64,000 nt of DNA from NCBI GenBank assembly GCA_026260175.1, contig JAKCWW010000555.1, forward strand, positions 4,783-68,782, written 5' to 3'. Numbering within the stretch: the first letter of the stretch is position 1; every line of letters begins with the position of its first letter. Position numbers and translations under genes: made by a program. Below the pieces are notes generated by a model. The model ran no database searches, was not told the DNA's origin, and saw only the letters and a list, made by a program, of their open reading frames with translations. Shown here piece after piece: positions 36,318-51,300 of the stretch. Source of the DNA: Reticulitermes lucifugus (Eukaryota; Arthropoda; Insecta; Blattodea; Rhinotermitidae).

Positions 36318-36615
36318 TAAACTTGTCCCTGTGCATGCCCTGAACACATATGGGGGAGTGAAGGTCCAGCGTCACTTAGTCTTAACTTATTCTTAAATTC
36401 AACACTAGACAGCGTAAGAAGTCAGCTTCAAGCCCTGAATGCTTTACTCCCCAGGTAAAAGCTTCCTCTATATCCACTGAACAGGAGGCTAGGAATGCCT
36501 CATCTGGCCTGGATGCTGTGAAAACAAAAATAATATCTCGCCCCTGTCAGAAATTAAACCAAAATTCCTCAGTCATCCAGGCTGCAGTCTAGTTACCATA
36601 CCAATTACATTATCC
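36318..36615 (-). repeat. SINE family A copy
   Basis: Tail ctgtgcatgccctgaacac at the low end, then cttaacttattcttaaatt and a core that reads caacactagacagcgtaag. A B-box-like segment (tggtttaatttctg on the minus strand) lies near 36550. The high end has the tRNA-like start. Confidence 0.65.
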
Positions 36616-37026
36616 CAACAACCCACAATTTGATAAAACAAACAATAAAATGAATAATATATTAGATAATATTAGAATACTTCTTTGTGAACTTTACAGA
36701 TATGTAATATGTACTCTAAATGACTCATATAACTTAGTATCAAATTACACTTGAACATTTAATTTCTTAACAGGAACATGTTACAATTTTCATCATCAGA
36801 TGACATTACCATCTGATACACTTAAAAATGGCAGTCCATTGCAGTTGAAATAACAGTAACTACCATACTTATCAACACAGCAAATATATTTATGAATGAA
36901 ACTATGGCACTTTATTATTCATTTTATAGATAAACCAATCTTGTATATTCAAATTACAGCCTTTGGGGATGTAATGTTGAGTTCTTTGGTAGATAGGCAC
37001 TGTGTTGGAGAAACTTGCTTCGTCCG

Positions 37027-37113
37027 TCTTCAACTGAAGGAGAAGACAGCAGCTTCCTCTGAAATAATGACACTTGTTCATGAAATTACATAGTGTCATA
37101 TTCCAGAGGACTG
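37027..37113 (+). repeat. Type-B hammerhead-like repeat
   Basis: ttcaactgaaggagaagaca, gcagcttcctctgaaataat, then agtgtcatattccagaggac. This matches the block order of the copy at 45559-45644, in opposite orientation and more diverged. Confidence 0.5.
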
Positions 37114-37200
37114 TAATATTAAAAAATGATTATGGTGGTAGTGATTTATGAAGTCTTTGAGTTAACAGAAATTCCTGCAGAAGATTTTTTCTTTCCAATA

Positions 37201-38029
37201 CAGGCAGGTCTCATTTTACGCAATTTCTTTTTGCGCGATTTCACTTTAACATGACTTGAAAATTTACACCATAATTTACATGACAATTTTCAGTTTAACG
37301 CGATTTGGCATAGACGATCAGTGGCTGCACTTTTCTTCTGTAGGAGGCTAGTAGAAAGTGACGTCACTGTCATGCCATTAGTCACGTGTATGGATTGATT
37401 ACGTTGGCTCATTTTGTTTCCTCTTCAACAGCATTTGCTTTTCTTACCAACATGAGTGAGAAACATAAATCCACATCACCTAGTGCAATCCAAGTGAAAA
37501 ATCGGCAAAACACAACCGGTATTGAAGAGAAACTAGACACAATAAGCCGATTTGAAAAAGGAGAACAAAGTGTTCACATATGCCATAATGTTCGACTCAC
37601 ACATAGTAGCGTACATACAATTTGTGATAATTTTGATAGAATTAAAGAAAGTGCTAAGTGTTTAGATAACATTAAATACCAACAATCTGAAGCAGGGCAT
37701 TTGTTTGTGCAGCAAAATTACCACAGTCCTATCGGAATGAATCGTACCAAAAACTATGGATGTGAGCCTCTTACATTTTTATTGCATTAGAAATAAATAT
37801 TGTACAGAAATGTATGTAAAATGTATAGAAATGTATATATACTGTATAAACAGTACATATACACTCTACAGGTCCGTATGTCCACTAGTGGTATAGTCAT
37901 ACACTATACAGGATGAGGTTGTCAGGCCCCTAAACCCCAGGAAATACACTGTTTTAAATGGGAATTTTGTGTTTGATTTGCGTGACATATTTCAGGAATG
38001 TAACTGTGGCGTTAAACAATACCTGCCTG
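37201..38029 (+). mobile_element. Tigger transposon, internally deleted
   Basis: Ends CAGGCAGGTCTCATTTTACG and (reverse-complemented) CAGGCAGGTATTGTTTAACG are flanked by TA at 37199-37200 and 38030-38031. A plus-strand frame from ATG 37452 to 37790 encodes MSEKHKSTSPSAIQVKNR and IEEKLDTISRFEKGEQ, followed by TICDNFDRIKESAK. This is the CENP-B-type helix-turn-helix N terminus of Tigger transposase. The DDE domain is absent; the full element would be about 2.4 kb. Confidence 0.88.
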
Positions 38030-38031
38030 TA

Positions 38032-39386
38032 TCTACTTTCAGAATCTCAGTATGTACCAGGTGGAAGCCCATTCCACAGTACCTTTAATCATGTGATGCC
38101 CAATGTAAGGTATACCCGTCACACAGCGTGATGCTCAAAATGCTGAATGTCAGGTAAAGATGATGGCCATTTAATGGCCTCCTCATGCAGCTCTCATTTA
38201 AATTCCAGTCTTACACACATCACACTGGGCAGCTGATTCGTGCGCCGAAGTGTTAGGGCTGTTGGCTCATTTTGTTTGCTACAAATTGAACAGGTTTTAT
38301 ATACTGGAATAATATTTTGGTATATAAACCTTATTCAAGACAACTAGAAGATCAAAAAAACACAGCTGGAAGAACTTTAGGAAACTGTGAGGAGAGACTC
38401 TGGATTCACTTCATTTAGTACATGGCAACTATCTATAACCTTTGTTGTTGCAGTAACAAATCTTTGGTTCCAGAATGTCAGGCAGCTATCTCAAATCTCT
38501 AACACACACATTTACACAGAAAATATACATACTCTATAAAACTTAAAACTTCTGACACAATATTTACATTATTCAAGTTCTCATACACTGTAGGATATAT
38601 GATGTACTGGTAGTTTCACATCTGCTTTTTCCATACCCATCAAATCATTCGAGGACATTATTCAATTAGCAACCATATTTGACTGGAGAAGAGAGAGAAA
38701 AGTGTCTAACTTGATAATGCTGTTGAATTGCTAAAATTAGTGTCAATGGCATATAAATTAAAAACAAATCTCAGGACTGCTCACATGAAAGTGACAGGGA
38801 AAACCAAAGTACTCTGACAAAAACCTGTCCCAGTACCATTTTGTTGACCATAAGTCCCACATGGACTGGCCTGGAATCAAACCTGGGCCTCAGCCACATA
38901 TTTATGAAAAGTTATTGATTGTTTACCTCCCCCCCTTTCCCCCCAAAATTATTTTTTCTACCATAAAAATAGATCAATTACAATAAATTCCTACAGTCAT
39001 ACTGATATATCACACACAATGGTAACTATAACTTACCATCAACATAATGGATCTGCCCACAACATAAACATTTGTATGTCAGTAAATAAAATATCTAGTT
39101 AAACATGAAAAATATTCACAATTAAAGCAAGTAAACAGTGCAAGAAAACTGTCAAAGAACATCAACGTCTGATAACCTTACACAGTAACATTTAAAACAT
39201 ATTAAAATGGCAACACAATATGAAACATATCAATTTCTCATTTTGAACTGTTACTATATTAATAAAAACGGCATCGTAGTAAATATGTACGATACAAGCC
39301 GCTCACTGTCAGCACCAACAATGCAACTACTGCATCACCTACCATACTGTGTAGTTCACATAAAGACATGTGCTGATAGACTGTAA
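38032..39386. other. Intergenic / downstream of R3HCC1L, no gene seen
   Basis: AT-rich sequence. The stretch nearest 39386 is probably the 3' UTR of the minus-strand R3HCC1L-type gene, although no canonical poly(A) signal was seen close by. A short C-rich run lies near 38930-38944. Confidence 0.4.
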
Positions 39387-42300
39387 TCAGTTCTCGCCCA
39401 ATGTACCTTCCCATGCTTCATCTCTTTGCCTTGCTGCTAACTTCTTCTTCTCTGCAAGATGAAAATCAAAGTACAGTTTGCTCATTTTGTTTGCAACTTG
39501 TAACTTGCTCATGCTCAGTTCTGTATGCAACATGCTAGTCACCACTTTCTACAATTTTTGTGATAATGTAAGTCATGTCAGATATCATCACAGAATTGTA
39601 TTTCTAACTTTCACATCCCTGGTTGTCTTTTACCTAGAGGCACTTAAATCTTCACATGTTCAGAAAATAATATCATCCAATACATGTATTAGTTATGCTT
39701 TTGCATATAAGGTGAAAATGGCATGTCTTGCAAGATAGATGTTTGGCAGTTAAACTGTCATCTCCACTGAAGACTGACACTTCATTTCAAAATCTTAAAC
39801 ACTCAAGCTATGCAAATACACAAGTTATTAATTTCTCTACATCTTACAGTAACAAAGGCAGAGGCAATAAATCTGTGCTGATCTGAGTTTATTCTTATGG
39901 AATGTACCACCATGTATTTTGGTATGGAAGGACACTCTTCTAACTTGAAAACAGCAGCAGCAGGTTCCTCCAGAACAGTGGTACCCACCTACTGAACTAC
40001 ACACCACTACAGAACACTGACTAACTCCTGGAGAAGAGACCATCTGCAGAAGCTAATAGCTCCTCAGCTAGTCAACAAATTCCCCACATCTGCCCCCATT
40101 GTTGGGGCTCCACTGCGAGGGGCATTGTCTGTCTCTTCTCGGCCATTCTTAATGGCAATCATCCATTGGCAAACAGTTTCATATGAAGCAGCATGTGTCC
40201 TTAAACCTTCCGTCATTGATTTGTAACACTTTAAAGCACTTTTACCCAACAAAATATGAAATTTTATTAACGTTCTCATGTCCGTCTGCAAGAAATTTCT
40301 TGTAGTCTTTCCCGATCCATAGCAAAACAGCAACTGACATCACAAGGACAATGCACCTTTGTGACAGCAGCAATAGCGCCACTGGCACCACAAATGTGAT
40401 TTGAGTTCAGTCATATGAAGCACTGCACGGTGCTGCCACCATAAACAAAACTTCTGAAATGACCTATGTATGCAGGAGGGAATACAATAACTCCATGAAT
40501 TCTTAACCTAAACACAAGATGGAGGTAAGTGATCACGTTCATTACCCAGTTGCTTTATCCTGGGGAAAAGGCCCTGTTATCCGTTTAAGAGGAGGTTGGC
40601 CAGGCCCCTGAGCCAAAGTGGACATGAAGAAAGAAACTGTACCCCTGGTGGGAATCAAACTCCAATTTCCTAGCCATCCAACCTGCAGCCTCATTACCAC
40701 CTTGACTGAGCTACCCCAGCTCCAATAAATAGTAGTAATAGAACAAAAATTAATAATGCAGAACTAACAACAAGAATAAAACACCACTGCAACAAAATCA
40801 TTTTGCTGGTTGCCCGGTTACGGTATTACAGTTAACGATTAGGTCCCAGATTTAATTTAGATAAGTGCCACAAAAACTCAGTGTACCTGTACCAAACCTT
40901 TAAAGATTCAACCCATATCATGTAATAATATGACACACCAAATGACCACAAAATTTTGCTTTGTTTATGGATATAATGCATGCATATAATGATGACACAT
41001 AATAAAAACAGACGAAACATATTGTATGGGGCACATACAACTGAAACCATTTCACAGCACTTAACTTGGCAGGGTAGATGGTATAGCTACACACATGACT
41101 TGGTAAATACACCAACAGATACTTTTGTAGAACAGTACAGTTGATAGGGTGAGCAGCCAGTCAAAACATACTTTAGGAGACACATACAACTGAAACCAGG
41201 TCGCAGCACTTACTTGGCAGTGCTGATGGTTTAGCTGGCAGACACTTGTGTAGAACAGTACAGTTGAAAAGGCGAATAGCCAGTACAGACAACATTACAG
41301 CACAGTTTACCAATGATGCTCCACACTGTGAATGCGTCAAAACAGGACAAGAGGGCAGTGATTATTTTCTTGGAGCAGGAGGATGTCAACCTGCTCAAAT
41401 TTGTCCTTGGCTGTGCGCAGTCTATGGTGTTGCATGTGTATCAACGACAATAGACTGGTTCTGCATGCTTTGAACAGGCATGCCAAGAATAAGACAACCT
41501 CACATTGTCACTAATCCAGAGAGCACTGCATGAGTCAAGAATGCTCTGCGCAAGGACATATATTGAACCATTTGCTCCATGTAAATGAAACTGAATATGA
41601 ACGCTGGCACTATGCATGTAATCATATGAGTTCTCGAATGTCACAAGCTGTGCTCCCAGTGGGTCCCACATATACTGACAGACACGCATTTCTGGGGCAG
41701 ACTGTGGCAGGGTAATGGGACACAGTGTCACCATTTTGTACCAAAAGGAAAATAAGCAGGCACAAAATGGAGACACCTTGCTTCATCCCAATTGAAGAAA
41801 TTTAGGTCACAAGCACCTGCTAGTAGAGCGATGACATCAAGGAACCCCTTCTTCTAGACTTCAAATCAAGTAATGACACAATCAGCACAAATCTTTACTG
41901 TCAAACTCTTGGAAAGCTGCACACCAACATAAAGAACAGGCATCCATGTAAACTCACCAACAGTATCATCCTGCTGCATGACAGTGTCTGTACCCATATG
42001 GTCCAGAGTTCAGGACCAACTTAATGCCATGCAAAGGGAAGTGCTCAAACATCCAGCATACAGCCCAGACTGATTGCCACGTGATTTTCAAGCCTTTGGA
42101 CCATTAAAGAAAGTGCTCAAAGACTCAACAGTATGTCAGATAATGATGTGCAGGAGGCTGTAGTGCAGTGGTTTAAGCAGCAGCCTATGCGATTCTTTGC
42201 ACAGGGGAAATACCAACCTATGCATCAGTGAGACTCCTGTCTAAATGTCTGTGGTGACTTTCTGTTACAATACCTTTACTTCTGAGTATTCTCTAACAGC

Positions 42301-45300
42301 TTTCAGATGTACATGTTATTGAAGACTGCACAAAACAGACGTTACCTCTTGCTTCCTTCAGGAGCTTGCGTTCGGCTTCTCGCTCTTCTCGTGTTGTATT
42401 AAGTCTTACACCAAGAGCACCACCAACAAGTCTGCGTGCAAGAGCAACACATGTCTCAGGCCGGGCACGATATGGCTGTAAGAATTCTGCTGATCGACGC
42501 GCTTTCATCCGAGACTCAGGAGTTGCTTCATGCAGTGGTCGTGTTTTAACAAAAGGATGATCTGCTGCTAGAACCTCAGCAGCTGCAAATATATGCATTT
42601 ATAACCTTCTAAAAATGTAAAATCACATACATATCCATGCATACAGGCCCAAACAAAATTAACAAAATGTCAAAGTTATAGCCACCCTATGTTACTGATG
42701 TGTAATGTGTGCATGACATGACAGTTCCAGCTAGAAACAAGTGCTGAACCCTATCCCTTCAATTTCATAAAACATGCACCTACTAACTGGCCAGGTTCTG
42801 AATAAGTAGGTAATGACTGACCCACACAAGGACTATTTAAAGAGTTCTCAGACTAATTACACAGAACACAATACCTACCACAAAATTTTACCAAACATTA
42901 TCCTCTTTGAAATAGTTCTCTCCTTCCTTAACACAGTGATTAAAATTACATCTGTACTTTCCCAGCATTCTATATACAATTCTGAAGAAATATGGGTTAG
43001 CTGCTCTAGCATTTGATCTTGTATTTCCCTTAATGATTCAAACTGTTGTCCTTTTGAAACAATTTTCAATTTCAGGTACAGAAAAAGTCTGCTGGAAAGA
43101 GATCAGGGCTGTAGGTATTGCTGTGGAACCAGTGAGGTTTGTTTTATATGAGAAACTTCTGGATAGAACGAGGTAGGTACATGCAAACACAATCATTGTA
43201 AAGAAACCAGCTGTGTTCCTGCTAAAGTTCCAGTTGTTTCTTTCGCACTGCTTCTTGTACATGCCATTAAAGATCTGCTAGAATTCAGTGTTTGACTTCA
43301 TACCTGCCTACACTCTCAGACATTGAACAATATCTTAATTACAAGGAATATAAGCATTTCTAAGTAACACAGGTACACTTGTATACATAATTTATTACAA
43401 TAATAATTTTCTTTTTATATTCTCTGCCAAAATTTTATTATACACATGTTCATATCGATGTATGGATGTGACACTGAAACTTTAATCACTTTATGTCTGT
43501 AGTTTGCTGTTACTTCACTAATATCTCACAGTGACACTATTTAAACAACCTAAATGGTGGAAAATGTTCCCTTTAAGAAAACACAGAACTCAATTTCACT
43601 ATTCTAATCACATGAATCCCTTGTACATAAAATACTTATAAAATTTAAATTTTTAACTCATGTAACCAAGCTAGCCAAATCGGAGTGACGTATAATCTAA
43701 CTTCTCGTCACCTAAGTACAAAACAAGAACTGCTTCTCTTGGCATTGGTTCACTGACTTTCACCCTGTCCAAAATTCATCCACCCCTAAATTTTCTTACT
43801 GTTCCCAATTGGCTGTCTGTTAATTTCATGATTTCCTAACAGCTCCAAAAAATTAAAATTCTCTATGAACGTGCTGCCACAAGCTTTAGGTTACGAGGGT
43901 CATCCACCCTGAAGTTGGATGAAGCTGGTTCTTCCAAAGCAATGGGATGTATCTATCAAAGTACACAGTGAAATACAGTAAACCCCCAATTTAATGTTCC
44001 CGCATTTAGTGAAATCCCGGATTTAGTGATGATTTTTTCATGTCCCGACAATAGCTCCACATAAACAATTAACTTCCATTTAACAAAAACCTCGATTTAG
44101 TGAAATATATTCTAATCTCCCAGCAATTCATTACATAGGAGTTTTACTGTATCTCAGAAGACAGTAATCTTAATATTCAATGCCATGAAGACCTGAAATC
44201 CCATTTCAAGTGTCAATTCACTAACATGTGCTAATTTGTTTGTAGTTTCTAAAATCCAGTTATCACTAGCACAGTTTTAGATTCATACAAAATACTGTTC
44301 ATACTATTTTAATTTAATCTATAGTGTTACATGAAACTCAGCAGACATTTAACTTTGTCAATTTAAAATTACTCTACCCCTAAATCTTCTACTTTCTCGA
44401 ACTGCATAGCCTTCGTTCCATTAACACATCTATCCAGACCATGACAGACTTAAAACATTCACCAAGATATGAGACTTCAAGTTCTCACAGCAGTGAATAC
44501 GAAGATTAATTTTTTGGACGTGATGTCACATTATTTGATAAAAAGTTGCAAACTTTTCAGAGAAATGTATCTACCACACTACACAGCATTACATCCCTCA
44601 TACTAAAAGCAGTACACAGCAGCTAAACATACACATTTTATCAACTGGACAACCTGTGACAACAGTTTGATAACATAGGACTGCTCAGTATTACCAGACT
44701 AGGAACCTTCAATGAAGGCAGGCAAGTGTTAAACATGGTGCAAAGACACAGCTAGAAGTTGCAACAATGCAAGACTGACCGACAGACCACACCCACGCAA
44801 AAGCAAGCACATGATATGGCTGTTCATTCCTGACACTAGGCAACACTGTCAACCACCTGATGGCTAGCATTATCCATTTCCCACACCTCATTTGCAAAGG
44901 ACTGGTGCACATTAAATAGCAGTTACCTTGCTTTTTTGTGGAGAACCTTGCTCTTACATCCTTCTCTTTCCATTTTAAAATCCAGATAAACTAAGTTATT
45001 GGTATATATCATAAATCTCTCAAGCACAAATCATGTAAGAATATCAGTGCATGGAGACAGTCTGAAAACTAACAAGAGTTGTCACTGACAGGGGCTGGCT
45101 ACGTCCACGGGAGCCACAGAACTACTGTATGTCACAGCACATGAAGTTTCAATCTAACTTGATAGAGATTTCTAGTCCAGCAGTCAATACCATGCAGTTA
45201 GCTCTGCACCACACTTACCAACTAGAGAACTGCTGAACACACCCAGAGCATGTGTATCATCCACCCATTTGATCTCAAAACCACCTTTCATATATGGGGA

Positions 45301-48300
45301 GAATACAGCACACAGGTCATTAGTTTTAAATTCTGATGGGAAGTTGTAAATCTCAATCACATGAGAGAACTCATCATCTCCAGCTCCGCTCATCATCAAC
45401 TCAACACGGTTCTGGTAGCTGCGGTAATCTGACTGGGGCTTCTCAACTGTTACTGATCCAACAGCATTTGTAAGCTGCAAAAAACCAAATTTCTCAATTA
45501 TGAACAATGATACAATCCAAGATTTTATGTTCTCATGGCAGTGCTGGTGAAGATGCAAGTCTTCTGGGATATGACACCATGTCGATTGGTAAACAGTACC
45601 AGACGTTTCAAAGGGGCTTGCTGCCTCCATCTTCAAGGCTCGAGACTCCAAATTTCCAACAATTGACATAGCATCATTTCCCACTAAACTTGGATCATCA
45701 GTGGTATAACCCACCTGGCCAGGGACTGCCACTTTTGATAAGGCTACTAGTGTGTACTGACACTGCCACACAGCTGCAGAATGACAGGAACAGGCTACAC
45801 ATACAGTCTACTGAGCCATATATCATCAGCAAACAAGAAAGAATTTGGAAGTCTGCCACCATCACATGTTGGTTAAAAAAGTGATACAAAAATTGCAGAA
45901 GATATAGCATGATTCTTGTTATCTCTCTGGGAAATTGATGAATGCTTGAACTATTATCAAATCCTGCATTAAAAATGAGCACAAAATGAACAAAGTTTGC
46001 TACACAAAATATGACCATTTCACTTAAATTGCCCATGACTGAAACTGGTCTTATAGAAGAGAAAAAGATGTTGTTGTCATAAACAAAGACAGAAACATTG
46101 GACTTAATATGAGAAGGACAGGCTACCACAAAACCAATCCCAGTAAATCTGCCAGTTTGTTTTTGAAAGAGTTTGTATCAAATGTTCCAAATGAACTGGT
46201 GGACTGACTTTAATTTAGGGTTACCATGCATCCATCACAAGATAAAAAGGCAATTTCCCACTTATTGACCAAAGAAAAGAGGACAACAGTTAAAAGGGTG
46301 GTTAAAAAAGAGGACATATAAATAGTCACAATTTTATTAAGTAAAAGTCCGTCTCAATGTTTCCCTACTAACAGGTCTTTACATTTTGTGGGTAAAAAAT
46401 TCTGTGTGAGTTGTTCTTTAAGCATGTTTTTCACAGAGTTCGTAACTCAGAATTTAAGCACCAAAGTACTCAGACATTCCAAAGGTCAACTGCTGAACTC
46501 CTTTTTGACTCGGACAATAATACATTATAATTATGTATTTCTTTCAAAAGAAGCAGAAATATTTTTTGTTTGTATTTTAGTGCCCGTAAAATATGCAAAG
46601 CTTCAAGAAATAACAAACAGTCAAAAACCCAGACATTTCTCCTAATTTAACAAACCGTACAGACCGACATTTTTGGGTCAACAAAGAAGACATATCCAGG
46701 GAAATGAGGACATATGGTAGCCCTACTTTAATTGGTTTTGTTGATATTCTGAGATCCAATCTCAGAAAGCTAAATGAGTTGAAATTTAGAGAAAAGTGGC
46801 AGGTTAAAAGTTCAAACAAATTTGCAGCTTTGGAGAACTTCAATGGTAGTGGGAATACAAATAGGCTCAGGAATGGACTGCAATCTCAGGTAAAGCAAGC
46901 TTAGGATGGTATGAATGTAAGCAGCATCAATGTGGTTTGATGAAGAATGTTCAAAATTTGTACATCAGAGGAAGCAGGCTAAATTGCAATGGTTACAGGA
47001 GCCAAACCAAACTAATGCAGATAATCTGAACAAAGTCAGACATGAAACTGGTAGATTTTCCAGGAATACAATGAGGGAACATTTGAAAGTTGTCATTAAT
47101 AAGCTTAAACAAACAGTATGAACAGGAATGCTTAGAGACTTGTACAGAGGCATAAATAAATTTAAGAAGGGTTACAAGCCTAGACCTAACCTAGTAAAGG
47201 ATGAGAATGGTGATCTGCTTGCAGATTACAACAGTATTTTTAGCAGGCTGAAATACATACAGCTGAGCCACTAGTATGCAAACCCAGTGCTTTGAGGTTA
47301 AGATTGCTACTGAAAAGCTGAAACGATATACAGTGCAGTCACTCACTGTACCTATGTATACAAAGGGTGATAAAAATCCCTGCAGTAATTATCAAGGCAC
47401 ATTACTGTTATCAAATACACAAAAAATTTTACCAAACATTCTTCTGTCATGGTTAACTCCATCTGTAGACAAAATTATTTGGGATTATCAGCGTGGACTG
47501 CAATAAACAGATCAACTACTTATCATATGTTCTCCCCTCCAAACTCCAACCTCTGGCGTCCCAGTCACAGAGGTGGGTAACGTCTATAGGCGGCTAACAG
47601 GGGCAATGGTTCACCCAAGCCAAGGTGTCAGGCATCGCGCCAAGGGCTGCATGGGACTGGGGTGGTAATAGCAGTGCTGTTAACGATCCCCTCAGGACAC
47701 CAGGCAGCACCCCGTTGTATTTATGCCTTCCACTCGTAAGGGGCTATGCGGGTGGTGACTCTTATTTCCCCTTTACTCGTGGAACTCTTATGTAGAAAAC
47801 ATGAATTAAAAAACCTATCAAAAGCAGGGACACTGTGGTGCAGAAGGACCTACCTAGTTGTACTCAACAGGCGGCCAGCCAGTCTGGCAAACCACCCGAG
47901 TCAGCTGGTATTCCCAGTAAACCTAGGGATATTGAGCATCTGACAAAATTCAAGGACAAACAGGCACAAGATGTACCAAACAGGTAAATCTATTCAAATT
48001 AATCTGCACCATAGCAAGGCAGCGATGGTACTCCTTTGCCGAAAACTTGCTATAGGAGAGATAGATATAGCACTTATTCAGGAACCGTGGGTTTAGGGGG
48101 ACCGAATAAGGGGGTTACGCAACATAAGGGGGACACTGCATTTTTGTCAGAAACACAGTTCATGCCTTTCCAATGTCAGAGTTCTGTTCTAGGGATGTGA
48201 AGACGGTGAGGGTGACTTACATTAGAGGAGGGAGCAAGAGGGAACTTATTGTTACCTCGGCATACCTCCCTTATGATTCAGACAAACCACCCTTGTTAAA

Positions 48301-51300
48301 GGGGTTAAGGGAAGTCGTCGACTACTGCAGTAGGAATAAATTGCAGCTCATCGTTGGATGTGATGTCAAAGCACACCACATTATATGGGGGAGCATGGAC
48401 ATCAATCCATGAGGAGAATGCTTAATGGAATATTTGGTTAGTACAAATCTCAATATTCTTAATAAAGGTGACAAGCCTACTTTTGTAATTAGTAATAAGA
48501 AGGAGGTTACAGATTTGACACTAGGGACTGACAAGATAGGGGACTTTATGAGTAATTGGCATGTGTTTGATGAAATCTCTTTGCTGCTCACAGGGAGGAC
48601 TGGGAACTGTCTAAAAAGGTCATTGATCAGCCTAAAATAAGATGGGAGATTAGCACATTCAAACCATTTAAATCGGCAGAGACAGATGGAATTGTACCTG
48701 CTCTCTTGCAATAAGGAGTCAAACACTTAACAACTCATCTGTGCTGAGCCTGCCTAGCAAGAGGGTATATACCCATAGCCTGGAGGCAAGTTAAAGTGAT
48801 GTTTGTACCTAAGCCCGGGAAGGCTAACTATACCGAGGCTAAGGCATATCGTCCTTCATGCTGAAAACGATGGAAAAATTGGTGGACAGGCATATTAGGG
48901 ACGTGATTTTGGGGCTACATCCCCTACATCGATACCAATTTGCCTACCAACCAGAGAAGTCCACTGAAAGTGCACTGCATCATGTGATCACACATACTGA
49001 GGAAGATCATAACAAAGGCTGCGAAACGGCATGGGCTTGTTGACACGATCTGTCATTGGATTGGCTCCATGCTGGGTAGCAGGAAAATCACAGCCACACT
49101 TGCAGGAGAAACTCTGGAGGGGTCTGTGGCCAGGGGCTGTCCGCAGGGGGGCATTCTATCGCCTCTGCTGTGGAGCCTGGTTGTGGACAAAATCACAGCA
49201 GGACTCAATGGGAATGGCTACTATACACTGGGATATGCAGACATTGCTATCCTTATCCACGGAAAACTCCCAAACTCTTTCTTCGAGCTTCTACAGGAGG
49301 CTTTGAGTATGGTACAGCAGTGGTGTGACAGGACACAGCTGTCTATCAATACACAAAAGATGGTTATAGTACCATTCACCCAGAAGAGAGATTTAAGGGG
49401 CCTAAAGGAACCAACCCTCTCTGGACACATTTTGCAGCTGACTACTGAGGTCAAATACCTTGGACTTATTCGGGACAAGGGATTGACATGGAAGGCACAG
49501 TTGAAAAATGTGATGAATAAGGCCTACAGGGCTTTTTGGACCTGTACGGGCACATCTGGTAAAACCTGGACTCTGAAACCCAGGGTCGTGCATTATATCT
49601 ACACCATGGTGATCAGACCCCTATTGACCTACGGCTCCATGGTTTGGTGGCCGACGGTCAGATACAATGTCAGCAGGACAGAGCTCAGTAAGATACAGAG
49701 ATTAGCCTGTCTGGCTATTACAGGGGCGATGAAGACGACCCCAACAGCTGCAAATGAGGTCCTCCTGGGACTTCCTCCTCTTCATGTGATGACTGAGGTG
49801 GAGCCCCAGGCAGGGATCTACAGGCTAATGTGTAACCAACAGTGGAAACCTAATTCCACTAACTTTGGTCACACCAAAAAATCTCGGGATACGGAGCACG
49901 AACCCATGCTACAGATGGGGTCTGACAGGATGCTTCCGAGATATGTATACCACATGCCATTCACAGTCAAGTTCCCTGACAAGTGTCAATGACAACAAAG
50001 AGGGCCTGGTCTGGTACACAGACAGGTCCAAGACCAATAAAGGCACTGGTGCTGGTGTGTATAGATGGGGCTCAAGAAGGGGGCACAACTTCAGTCTTCG
50101 GCTCCACACTACGGTATTCCAGGCTGAAATATATGCCATTAAGGCTTGTATAATGGAGAATATAGAGAAGGGCTACACAGGTAGGAACATCTATATTCTT
50201 TCTGACAGTCAGGCAGCCATCAAAGCTGATTTTAATTCACTTCAATCTTGCATACTGTACTAGAGGTACACTATACAACTTGTATATGGGGGTCCTCAAA
50301 TAACTTGGTTATGAATTTCACCTCTCTGCCATTGTATGTGAACATTACCCAGCTTTCATTTCCAGGCTGTTTATGCAGTACTTTACAGCTGCCATGTTTG
50401 ACAGAATGAGATGTTATGGGCTATGTAAATAAAAAATGCATACATTCTTAATTTTCTGAGTGCAGTCCCCCACTTTATCAACTGTCCTAGCAGGCTGATA
50501 ATGGTACCCTACTCCCAACACAGTTAAATATTTGTGGAACTAGTACAGCATTGCCTGGCCATCCCGTCATGAGCCACGCAGTGGCCGGGCCATGCCGACT
50601 ACAGCTGTGGGTAATGGGGCTCAGGTATCAAGAAACTCAGCACAGCAGTAGTTACACTCTTAGACCAGGTATTTCCTCACTTACTGTGAGGTACATAACA
50701 AATGATAAACATTATAGTGGATAACTTTTATACCACACGTTGTGCATACTTTATGATCACGGCCAAATTTGGCTGAGTATATGTTTTATGACCACAGCCA
50801 GATATTATTCTTAAACCAATTTTTGAGGCCAATTATCAAATATCACAGCATGTAATACAATCAATGGTTGTATAATAATGGGTTCATGAGACTCAACCTC
50901 GAGTTCAAAACAAGTCAAACAATATCAATATACAACTACAAATAAATAAATAAATAAACAAACAAACAGAGATGTGAGCTATATGGAACAGCTCTGATCT
51001 GATAATTAGGTAACACTACAATGGTATGTATATGTAAGTCAGCAGTGCCATTTATGTGTAAAAAAAAGTTGCCAGTGCTTACTCCTTGACAGAAAAAAAA
51101 AAAAGGCCTTGAAAGTAGGTAAAGCTTAAAATGTTCCTTAGCATTTAATTTAAAAAATTACAAAAAAGAGTTGATATTGTTTCATATTGTGATAACACTG
51201 TTGAATAAAAACAAATATAAGATCTATTACCCAACCCCAAGTTCTGAATTTATAATATTCATCTATATTCATCTAATGTGTCACCATAAATCAAGGTGCC

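Noticed and set aside
37452-37790. Domesticated CENP-B-like host gene
   Set aside because: The frame lies between intact Tigger ends with a TA duplication and lacks the DDE domain, so it is simply a deleted transposon.
45690-46129. 143-codon minus-strand frame as part of R3HCC1L
   Set aside because: The splice acceptor of the real exon is at 45474, and the upstream frame shows no family similarity.
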